NCBI GenBank assembly: GCA_030847615.1
Contig: JAUMIR010000001.1
Span: forward strand, 83,997,501 to 84,061,500
Direction: 5' to 3'
Origin: Gambelia wislizenii
Taxonomy: Eukaryota; Chordata; Lepidosauria; Squamata; Crotaphytidae
Length of the DNA stretch: 64,000 bases
Positions 21,245-33,200 of this stretch are shown piece after piece. The notes under the pieces were generated by a model. That model was not told the origin of the DNA. It searched no databases and saw only the letters and a list, made by a program, of their open reading frames with translations. The stretch's first letter is position 1, and each line of letters begins with the position of its first letter. A program made the position numbers and the translations under genes.

Positions 21245-24200
21245 GTGAGGGGGGCCGTCCATTTGGAGGGAGGGAGGCTGGCTGGCTGGGGGTGGGTGGG
21301 TCTGGGGCGGGGGTCCCGGTTTGGCTTGGGGTACATGTCAGGGGATGATAGGACACCCAATCCCCTGACAGTACTAACTCCTGACAGTAGAGAGGCTGTC
21401 TAGGCTCTGTTACCCCGGGGTTTCTCAGCCAGGGCCCCCCAAGGGGTCCCCAAGAGGTTGCTAGGGGTTCCCCCAGATATCGAGATTGGGGAAAAATATA
21501 TACAAGTTGTCCCTTCATATTCGCTCGGGTTTGGTTCCAGGACTCTCCGTGGATACCAAAATCCGTGGATACTTAAGTCCCATTGTATGCAGTGGCATAG
21601 CAAAATGGTGCCCCTTATATAAGACGGCAAAATCAAGGTTTGCTGTTTGGAGTATTATTTTTTAAAGAATATTTTCAATCTGTGGATACCAAATCTGTGG
21701 ATACGGAGGGACAACTGTATTTATTTAGGTATTTATACGCCACTCTTCAGGCACAAAGGCTGTCAGACTGGCTTACAAATTGTTAAGTAATAGTACTTTA
21801 CACATTTACATAGTATTAAGTGGTTTCTAATGTGTGGTAGCTAATTGCCCCCACAAGCCAGGTCATCGTTTTACTGCCCTACGAAAGGGTGGAAGGCTGA
21901 TTCAGCCTTGGAGCCCTCTGGGATTGAACTCACAACGTTGCGGTTGCATAAGAGGTTGTTACTGGTTCAGCCAGATATAGAGATTGGGGGGGGGACACAC
22001 ATTTTTTGAGCTGTAGATATAATTATTTTTAGGCAGGGGTTCCTTGAGATCTGAAAATGGCTTCAAGGGTTCCACCAGGGTAAAAAGGTTGAGACTGTGT
22101 GTCCAGCCCAGTCTTGCTGGCTGCTCTTCAGCTGTGATAGGAGAGGATGGTTCTGGTGGCTCTGAAGTGGGAACATCCTCTCAATAAATGCTTGTCTTCC
22201 TTCTTCCTTTCCCTCAATAAGAAGTGTTGGCAGTCTTCTTTGGAGAGATGCGCGATCCATTGCGTTTTGCTCTGGCAGGGGTTAATGCCGACGTATGATT
22301 GAGCCAAGAGATTATAGTACAGTATTTCGAATAGAAGGAAAAGGAACCGTGTCAAGTGAGGGAGATTTTGCTTATCAAGAAGAAGTTCTGCTCTGTTTCA
22401 CTGTAAATGGAATGCAAAGTTTTCCTAACATAGAAAGTTTTGCTTACTTAAGCATGTTTAATCTTCTCTAATCCCAAAGTGTTGGGATTCCAGCTTCTGT
22501 CATTGACATTGACTGTAAGGAAACACAATGTTTCAAATCAGTTTACAGTACTTTAAAAGTCAGTTGGGTGAAGAATTGTGTGGTAGCAGAAGCATTATTT
22601 TCCAAATTTCCTCAAGGGGAGTAGGAGAACAGGTGCTGTCAGGGAGTGGTTTCTCTCCAAGACAGACTGAAGATTTATGCAAGCAGACCATGAGAAGTCT
22701 GTTACTTTGTTCAAGGATGGAAGACCTATATTTTAAGCTGCTTGGTCTTTATGGCACTATGAACAGCTTTATACAAACGTGTTTGTAAACTGCCTTCTCA
22801 CTATATAAACTTTTGGAAAGTGTTGAAAAGTGTGGTGTGTAAATGCTTCAAATGTTATTGATGTTATTTGCCTTCAAGTTATGGCGATCCTATTACAGGG
22901 CTTTCTGGCAAGATTTATTGGGGGAGGTTTGCCATTTATGCCTTCCTTTAAGACTGAGCTGGAGTATGACTTGCCCAAGGTCTCCCAGTGGTTTCCACTG
23001 CTGAGCAGAGATTCAGACCATGGTCTCCCAGAGTTCTAGTCCACTGTACTACACCATTTTGTCTCTTTGTATAAATGTACACAAGTGATTATAATGGATC
23101 TATTAGTAGTCTTATTAATTATCTTGAGACCTTCCTAATTAGCATGCCTTTTTACATATACAGTATTTGAAAAGAAATTTGTCACAAATGAATACTGAGT
23201 CCATTTTCATGTGGTGTGTGAAGTATGTGTTGTGTGAAGTACCCTTTAATTTTGTCTTTTAAAAAAAATCACTTAATACTTTGAATTTTAGGGGAGAACT
23301 TTGCAAAAAAAAAGTGTGTGATGTGCGTCAGTCTCTTTAAAGGAATAATCAAAATATTATGTAGCAGCTCCAGTTCACGGTGAAAAGTTGTCTAAGAATG
23401 AGCAAGACCTACCTATCTCTAAAGTGGGCAGTGCCACCACCACTAACTTTCCATTTCACTGATTAGGATTTTTAAGAGGAAAAATATGGAATATGTAATG
23501 AGGAAAAAGAAATCAAAAGTAAAAGGCATATGAGCTTAAAAAGTTAACTGGGTTCCATATTTCAGGTTGGAGTTAATGGTGGGCTATGATGCGAAGAGCA
23601 AGGTTTGAGATTCTGGGAATTCTTTTTATTGCTTTCTTTTTATTGCAAGATTGAAAGGTGAGGCAAAAAATTAAAAATACTTTCCTTGGATAACATAGCA
23701 TGGGGAAAAAACAGAAAACGTTAGGGTGTTGTCATTAGTATGTGCCAGTTATTAATGTGGCTCTTTACTTAAAGTCAGTGTGGTTTGGGTTTAATATTTT
23801 CCTGTATTAGAAATAAAGTCCAGCATATCTTCACAGAGGCATTTAGTTCTTTGTAACTTCAGTTCAGATTGTAGATTTCTCTTAGAAGCTTTGTTGCCTG
23901 TGTCTCTCTTTTTTGCTTATCAATTTCTGCAAGACTTAATATTACTTGGGGTAAAGCACTTACTTACTCTACACACCCCAGGGGAAAACGTATCCAAGCA
24001 GTTGAGGCACAGCAGCCTGAAAATTACTGTTTGTGTAACATATGATCATATCCTATCTTATTGACCTGGAGAACTCTGGTTATAAGCTATGTTTATATGG
24101 ATAAATATGTGCAGATTGAAGGAGGCAGATGTCAATTCGGTCTTGAATAAGATTTTCAAAAGAATTGGAAACTAATGTGGAAATAGATATTTTGCAAAGG

Positions 24201-27200
24201 CTTTTGATTACTTGGTACACTGTAAAAATTCTGTACTTCCCAGTTTAATATGATATGTGGGAAGGAGGGTATTTCCAGTTTATAACTGGATTACTTTACA
24301 ATATTCTCAAGAAGTGGTATATGTTGTGGTTTCAGTTAACTGCTTGTAACTTCCTGTAGCAAATATCCAGGGGTTCGATAAAACCCTTTATTTTTTAATT
24401 TTCACTTTTCTTTTTGTATACTTGCTAGCCTGTATACTTGCTAGCCTGTATAACCATGCTTAGATTGAATACTTGTGGCTTACCTTTATGGGAACAAGCC
24501 ACAGGTTTGTGTGACCATTCCCCATTTACCCCCTGCTTTTTTTCTTGTCAAGAAGAAGACTGGAACCTTCTGTATACTAAACCTAGATAAATTTTATCTA
24601 ATCTTAAATATTATTTACTGAAGCAAGCTAGTTTAATTTCTTCAGTTATGAGTTATGAAGTGTTCAGATGGTTAATCAAAAATGGAAATGAAAGGAATAC
24701 ATTGAACCCTTGATTCATTGTGGCTCATTCCTGTAACTATAAACATAGTTAGAGCAATGTATAAGTGTTCTGAACAAAAGCCATATAATGTATTTGGCCA
24801 GTTCTATATAATACAGGTAGACCCCTGTATCCGTGGGACCCATATCCAAGGATTCTCTTACCTGCATCCAAAAAATATGGTCTCTCTAGGCATATTATAC
24901 TTCCTCGAGCACGACTCTATGATATGCTTGGGCCAGAAGCCACTCATTTAATAGGGCTTGCTACTGTCTGTGGTTTCCAGTATCCACGGTAAGTCTGGGA
25001 ATGTACCTTGCATGGGTATGGGGATCTTTCTGTTCTTACTGGCTACTGTTGCAAAGTAAGTATCAAAATAATGGTGATTTTGGCCTATTCTTTCACCTTT
25101 AGGTTTGAAGTGATTTTTTAAAAAAATATGCCAGGTATCAACAAACTGGGCAACCAAACTTTCTTGGAGGAAACATTGTCTGGAACCAGTTCAGTCTTGT
25201 TGCAGGCCAGGAAGTCGTACTGAAAGTGAATCTAAACAGATGGAGACGGTTTGGATTGGTCTTTCTTGGGTCCAGGAATTGAGTAAGGGATCTCTCCTGA
25301 AAGAGGTTACACCCCCACCTTAAGTAACAGATGCATAACTTGGAAATACTCCTAGATCAATTTCTGTCACTGGTGGCCCATGTGGACTCTTGTGGTTTGG
25401 AGTACCTAGGGCCAGCTTTGACTGGTCCACCAGCTGCAGCCTTTTATGGGCAGGGATAACTTAGCCAAAATAGTCCATGAAATGGTAACTTCCTGGTTAG
25501 ACTACTGCAACACACTCTCTGTGGGGCTGCCAATTAAAACTACTTGATAGTTGCAGCTAGTGCCAGATGCAGCAGCTACATTGCTTACTCAGAATATAGA
25601 GTCATAGAATTGTAGAGTTGAAAGGGATTTCATGGGTCATCAAGTCCAGCCCCCTGCTCAATGCTGGATATCCAGCTAAAGTATCCTGAGCGGGTAGCTG
25701 TCCAGTTTCTTTTTGCAGATGTCCAGAGAAAGCGATCCCACCATCTCTCTAGGCAATTGGTTCCATTACCAAATCACTTACTGTCAAGAAGTTCCTTCTA
25801 ATGTTCAGTTGAATTCTACTCTCCTGTAACTTCAAACCATTAGACCTGGTCCTATCCTCTGGGACAGCAGAGGACAAACGTGTCCTCTCCTCTCTGGGAC
25901 AGCCCTTGAGATATTTTAGAGTGCAATCATGTCACCCCTTGGGCAACACATCACCAAGATTCTTCAACCTTTCTTCATATGTTTTGTTCTCCATACCTCT
26001 TATCATCCTTGTTGCCCTTCTCTGAACCTGCTCCAATTTTATATCCTTCTTAAAATGAGGCACCCTGATCTGAATGCAGTACTCTATATGAAGCCTGACC
26101 AGTGCAGAATATTGTGAGACTATTACTTCCCTCAACTTGGAAAGTATACTTCTATTAATGCAGACTAAAATAGCATTTACCGGTACCTTCTTTGCTGCAA
26201 CATCACACTGCTGGCTCATGTTCAATTTATGATCAACAATAATCCCAAGGTCTTTTTTGCACGTAGTACTGCTATGCATCCCCCATCCTATACCTGCATT
26301 TGGGGGTTTTCTGGCCTAAATGTAGAATTTTGCCTTTCATTTCATTTTATTAATTACTGCCCAATTTTCTAGTTTATCTAGGTCCTGTTGAATTCTGTTC
26401 CTATATCCCAATGCATTAGCCATCCCTCCTAGTTTTGTGTCATCTGCAAACTTGATAAGGATTCCCTTCACCTCATAATCTAAATCATTGATAAATTTTT
26501 TGAAGAGTAATGGCCCTGGGACAGAACCCAGAGGCATTCCACTTGAGACCGCCTTCCAGTTTGAAGTGCAGCCATTGATGATAACTCTTTGAGCATAGTT
26601 TCTCAACCAATTATGGATCCATCTGACAGTGTTCCCATGTATTTCAAATTTAATCAGTTTGCTAATCAAAATATTATGGGAGGCATTATCAGATGCTCTG
26701 CTGAAACCCAGATAAATGACCTTCACGTCATATACCGTAGAAACTGTATAATGCAGGTCTTAAAGCACTTAGATGGCTGCCAATATGCTTCCAGTCTAAC
26801 TTCACGGTGCTGGTGATAATATTTAAATATCTAAACAGTTTGAATCTTTGATATGTAAAGGATCACCTCTCCCTATACATGCCTGCCTGAAGCCTGTGTT
26901 TGGCTGGAAGGTTCGTCCTTTGTGTCTAGCTGGTGGAAAGAATACCTCATGTGAGGATGTAGGCAGGGCCAGTTTAAGGGCCCTGCAGCACCTGCAAGCT
27001 GCAGGGGGCCAAATAATTGGGGGTGTGTCATAACCCTCCTCCTGCAAAAACATTATTAGTAAGAATCTGAATACCCTGTACTGTGAATAGGTTAGGTTAC
27101 ATTGACCTGAGATAAACATATGGGCCCCCCAAAATAAAAGCGTTGCAGGGCCCCAGAATTCCTTAAACCGGTCCTGCATGTAGGAAAGGGTTCTTTTTTT

Positions 27201-30200
27201 GTGGCAAACTTCACACTGAAATAACAGTGGCCAAGATCTTGCATTGTCCAACAAAACTACGATGACTAAGCTCCATCATCATATTTATATCTGACAATGC
27301 ATCACCCCCCCCCAACCCCCCTACCTTTTCAGCCTGGCTGTGCCTCAGCCAAAGAGTTTCCAAGGTGCTACAGATCAGAGTGCTGGGAAATGATATCTGT
27401 GGCATTCTCCAGTTGCGTGGAGTGTTGAGAATAGGCAGCTGGAGAGACCCCTCAGGCTCCTGCTGCAACTGCTTGTCTCATTGCACCCCACAAATGGGAG
27501 AGTGCTCCAGACGTTATTTCTCAGCACACTGATCTGCTGCACTTTGGAAATTCTTTGGTTGGACTGCTGCCCAGGCTGAAAAGGTAGTTTTTTAGGGTCA
27601 AGTCCAGCCATTAATGGCCATAAGTATGATTCCTAGCAGTTAATGAGATTGTAAATTGCAATCTTGTAACTACGGAGCAGAATCCCAGCCTGTATTTTGT
27701 ACTACTGTTTTGAGCCTAGCCTACACAACCATACTTTGTTTCCAACATCCAGGCCACTTCCTTTAACTTAAATGTGTTGAACCTTTTAGTTTTCATTTCT
27801 CTACTGTGTCTGTAGATGAAGGCAAGTGCTTTCTGGCTTTTTCCTGGTAACGATGTAGCACTCCTTGCTTTGAAGAGGTGTGTGGCTTTTCCTTAAAGGG
27901 TCCCTTTTATACCCTTTAAGTAGTTCATAGACTTTTGTGAACAGTGTTGAAGAAATATTTCATATGCCATTTAAACCCCCCCCCCCCAAATGCTCAGGAG
28001 ACCTCATGACAACCCTTTGAGTTAAACCCTTTGGTGGATTTAACTCGTCCTCCCGTCGCTCACTTTGGTCCCCCTACTGCTCCTCCTGCTCACCTTCCCT
28101 GACAGTCGCTCCGCTGCTCCCCCTGCTCATCCTACCCCCCACCGCTCGTCCTCCTGCCTCCAAACTCCCTTCCTCCAAACTCGCCTCCCCATGCTGCCGA
28201 ATTCACCCCCACCGCTGAACTCCCCCCCGCTGCCAAACTGCCCCCACCCCTGCACTCTGGCACACACGCACACACCACATCCACCATGGTACTCCCTCTC
28301 CCAAGAGAATTATATATATAGATTCCAGGAGTCAGAATAACATTTGTACTTGGAAACTTTCTACAAAATACAAGATCTGTAATTCATGACCACTGGCTAG
28401 TTATCCAATCAGCCACCTAGTCTTCTTAGACTGTTAGCCTTCTTAGACTGTTTCTTTTGCTTTGAAGAAAGGTTTGTTACAGAAAATGCTGAGTTTTTTT
28501 CAAATATTGACATGATAACTGGAGATAGTAAGATTATACTTAGATGTTCAAAGTACTGTATTTCCATTCTTGCTGGAGACATTATTTTCCTGTGATGGCT
28601 TATCCTTAGTCACTTCAAACTATAGTACTTAACCCTACAGATGCCTTCCTCTCTTTCTTTCTCTCTTTCTCTCCCCCACACCCTTCCTTCCTTCTTTCTT
28701 TTTGGACACATTATATTATAATAACATGTGGCATAATATTTCTTGTTCTTCGTCAGTCTTGTAATTGTGGTCATTGACTTACAGGTTCCAAAACAGACTT
28801 TATTCCATGTTTTGCAAATAGTCCTCCTAGAGTAAAATAGTAAAATAGTGGTTTTAACGTATGTATGAGCCAGCATGGTTTGAGCATTGGACTATGACTC
28901 TGGAGACCAGGGGTCAAACCCTACTCGTTATGGAAACTCAGTGGGTCATGCTGGGTGAGTCACGCTCTCTCTGCCTTAGAGGAACACAAAGGCAAACCCC
29001 TTCTGAACAAAGCTTGCCAAGAAAACCCAATAATAGATTCACCTTAGGGTTGCCATAAATCAAAAATGACTTGAAGGCATAGAACAACAAGAGTGATTAA
29101 ATTAGGAACGACCAGTTTCTGAAACACTATCTTGTTATGGAAAGTTGTCTTTTTGTAGATTCCTTGTCTGTAGATCTAAACTTTTCAGCACAGCCTCACG
29201 GTTTTAATCAAATATAATGTAAAGTAAGTGTGTGTTGTCTTAAGCATCCATCATGTGGTATTCTAACTCCTCGAAGTACCCACTGCTGCTTCTTAATATT
29301 GGCTGTTATTGAAATGAAATGAATAATTTTACCACTTAGATATAAGTTTTAAAATACAAAATGCATTCTGTGCCTTTAATGGACAGAATGTCTCATCCTG
29401 TGCATAATTTGTCCATTATATAATAAGATGAGACACATATTTCCACCATCCCCAGTCTTCTTTATGGTGGAGGAGAATTTTTGTTTTCACAATATTCAGA
29501 AATTTAACAGCAGAGCAAGATTCTTGGTAGTTGCCACTCTCAGGGTTCAGTTTGTGTTTGCTACATAGAGCTGATTCTTTAACATTTTTCAGTCATCACT
29601 ATAGTAATGATCAGCCTTTAGAAATAAAATAAAAAGTAATGTAAGGATGTCCTTATTCTCTGAGTATTCAGGAATAGCAAGTGTGATTTGGAATGTCATG
29701 TAGAAAATCATTGAATTCAAACTTTCATTAATAAAACCAATCCTATCCACATTTTGGACAGAGTATGTATATAAATGTATGATGGCACATGTTCTATGTT
29801 GAATAAATCTGCTGAGTTTGTCCGCTTCCAATCTATTTTACAGTCCTAACAGTGATGAGAAATGCACTTAAAATAGGTATAGACAATTGTTTAGATCATG
29901 TATATCACCAGCGTGTGTGGGTTTGCAGTAAGCGAAACTCAACAGTATGTTTCATTTGTTAGGACTGTATGTGTATGATTTCATGTAAATTCCCTTCATG
30001 CAAATGCCATTGAGGAGGAATGTGCCACGAAGTGTGAATAACTAGATTGTTGCCTGTGCTGTTAACACTTTGGAATGATTTTAAATATTTATTTGCCTAC
30101 CTGTTCACTCACTCAAAAGCTCCTGGGTAAGTGATACTTTCACTTAGTCTGTGTGTTTTTTCTTTTGTTTATAGCTAACAGGATTACTTGATGACTGCTT

Positions 30201-33200
30201 ATGTGACATAGAGAGTATTGATGAGTTCAACAATTTTAAGATCTTTCCCAAAATACAAAAACTTCAAGAACGGGACTATTTCAGATATTACAAGGTAATG
30301 TAAAGAAAGGTATCTATAAGTTATTATTCTCCTAGGCAATAGAAGAAAATACAGGTGTTCTTAAGATTTGATGCATTATTTTGGAAAATCACTTATGTTT
30401 CCTGTCATTAGCTCAGAATTTGGGATTGTTTAAAAAATTATTTGCCTTTCTCCCCCTCAGTGGAATTGGTTGAACATTTCAAGAGTATGCTTGAAAGAGT
30501 AAATGAAAAGTACCGGTAAACAATTTACATTTACTGAAGCAATCTTAAACTTGTTTGCAAATAATGATGACCAGGTACCACTGATGACCTTCAGCATTAT
30601 TCTCATTCCAGGTGTACCACAGTGAAAATAAACTGAAGTTAGATAAGCTTTGTGGTTTCTGCTAATGAGAAGGGAAGTGTGTACTACATCTGTTGCTTGT
30701 GGAATTTGCTCTTGATAAAACTGCTAACTTGAAGGTTATAGCATTTTAAACTGGATATTTCTGTTTGAGAACACTCAATAAATAATAGTGTGCTGCTGGT
30801 TCACAGCTAAATTTAGTTTTTAATCTCAATTTAAAGTACACCCACTGATTCAATGGGAAATTAGTAAGTCAACAGAAGTTCAATTCATTTAGTGAGTAGA
30901 CTCTAGTTGAGGCCAACAATTGGATTTAGTCCACAGAAATACTGTTCATTGCAAAGCACTGTGTACTCAGGCCACCATCATCATTAGCAATCATAATAGA
31001 AAATTCTTCTCTTGGGACTTGCTTGCTGCAATCTTATATGTAGACTTCCTGTTTGCTTACTTCTTTCTTCTCAACTCATAGAATGACTAAGAATAACAAA
31101 TAATTACATGTTGTTTTCGTTTTCAAAATATTGTAGCTTGAATCTAAAAAGGTCTTGAACCAGAAGGAAGGCACTTATATGCATCCAAGGCAATCTTTCA
31201 GAATTTTGATAAATTTTCCATTGTAGCTAGCCCTCGGTGGAGGAGTCAGAGAGCCTCAGTACACATTCCATTCCTGCTTCTCTGGGTCCAACATACATTT
31301 TTGTAAATACTATATCACTGTTGTCAACAACCAGCTTTTTCAGACATTGCCTATTAGCTGATGTTGGGCACCCCTCTCACCAACCATTTGGCAAAAGTAG
31401 TCTTTTTAAATTTTATTTTATTTATTTATACACCGCTTTTCAACCACAAGGCTATCAGAGCGGCTTACAAACTGTTTTTAAGCAATAGCAACTTACACAT
31501 CTACACTGCATTAAGCAGTTTCCAATGTGTGTTAGCTAATTGCCCCCACAAGCCGGGTACTCATTTTACCGACCTACGAAAGGATGGAAGGCTGAGTTAA
31601 CCTTGGAGCCCGCTGTATTTTGTTTGATACAGATACATGTATATGTACTCAATATGACTTTGATTCTGCTGGAAAGATTTTGAGGAGTTGCAGTTGTTGT
31701 TTCATTTCTAGTAGTAATGAACAAAAATGTGACATAAGCTACACAAATCTCTGGCTGATTAAACATGTGAGCTATATGTATTTTAAATCAATTTAGGTTT
31801 AGCCAACAAGAACTTAATGCCTTTTTGCATTAATTAAACAAATGCTTGCTGCTTCTGACTATCATAATTGATCTTACAGATGTTCTTTTAACCTCTTCAT
31901 AGTGTATATGCATGGGTAGCATTAACATCTCTCCTTTTTCACTGGATTGTGGCTTATGTTTATGAAATAGGTGATCCTAAAGCTTTACTTGTCAAGTCTG
32001 GAATGGAACCTAACTACTTTAAATGTAATATGCAAACAGACTAGATTTAAATACTGTTATAATCTTCTAAGAATCTCTTGAACTGTGCGTATCATCTGAA
32101 AAAACAGTTGCATGCAAGATTAATCTTTGTGTTGTAGTAGGAAGAAGATTAAGAATATCTGGCCTAGGAAATTATCTTTCTAGTGCACTGATAGTACAAG
32201 TGACACAATACCAATTTGAAATGGAATTTTGTGTTTCATAGTTTAAACTTCCTGAAAGACCATGATTGCCAGTTAAACTCAACATACTGGGTCTCCTCAA
32301 TTGCAAATATAATTTATAAAATTTTGTGGAATTCTTATGCTGATTTCTTTTTAAAATTGTTTTATGTCAAAGATATTACAATCATATTGCACAACGAATC
32401 ACTTGTCAAGTAAAAAAATACAAACAAGTTTCAGTTTAACTCTATTTTTCTGGAGATAACTTTTAAAATATTTACTTGATCTTGCCTGCACTGAAGTTTG
32501 ATTTGTGACAATGGATTTAATTTCCTAATGAAAAATTCTATTTTATTTTTCCATAATTTGGTAGCAAGGACTTTTCCTAATCAATTAATACAAAAAAGCT
32601 TTTCAAAATTCAGTCTGTGAAAAATGTAATGCTGTCTATTGCTGTTCTTTACTTTTTTTTGAGTTTTTACTACCTTCTGGCTGATACTTTTTAATGTAAA
32701 CATAACAAGTTCATGTGAAATAACATTAACAATAGACTGAGGAAGTGGATTTCTCTTTCATGCTATGAGTGTTGCTATACATCATTAATTTTTTTCTTCT
32801 TTTGGATGAAATGTATAACAAACAGAATTCAGGTTTAGCAACTTCTTAAGGAGTCAAGGAATTTGCTTCAGCTGAACTCTGGTATCCTGGTTCACTAATA
32901 TGTTGATCATTCAGGTGAGGTGGGGGAAGAAACATGTCATAGGTAGCATATTTTATTTGGCTGGTACTTTTGACATTTCCTTGAGATGTGGCTTTAAGAA
33001 GAATAGAGATCCTATATTGCCATCGTAACTAGTAGCAATTTTCCTCCATGAATTTGTCTCATCCACTTTAAAACCATCTGAGTTGGTGGCATTTACTACA
33101 TCTTGTGGTAGCAGTATCTGATGGCATCAGCAAATAAGGTAATGAAAAATATAGCACAAGTTCTAAGCACTGTTGTGTTAGGAAATGGTTTAATGTGGAT

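Larger units (their letters stand above)
20630..21330. promoter_or_regulatory. ERO1B: CpG-island promoter of ERO1B
   Basis: This stretch is sharply richer in G+C and CpG than the AT-rich surroundings and spans the first exon. It contains GC boxes (for example the CCGCCCC near 20720), an inverted CCAAT box at 20701-20705, and no obvious TATA box close to the likely start. The transcription start cannot be placed from sequence alone; somewhere between 20730 and 20900 is my guess, giving a 200-400 nt leader. Confidence 0.8.
21245..30174 (+). other. ERO1B: ERO1B intron 1
   Basis: 8.9-kb intron bounded by gtgagg and ttatag. It holds a hAT-like element in two pieces, Tigger-like elements, SINEs at 21717, 22852 and 28864, and the CR1-in-L2 nest at 25190-26850. 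23060-24800 and 29100-30170 show nothing recognisable apart from a 17-bp tandem duplication (tatacttgctagcctg) near 24416-24450. Confidence 0.85.

Noticed and set aside
20860..21518. Long frames on both strands around ERO1B exon 1
   Set aside because: GC-rich CpG-island sequence has few stop codons. Only the frame from 21119 with a signal peptide and a matching splice phase is supported.
27190..27611. Minus-strand frames with Gln/Ser-rich translations
   Set aside because: No family features; overlapping frames in repeat-derived intron sequence.
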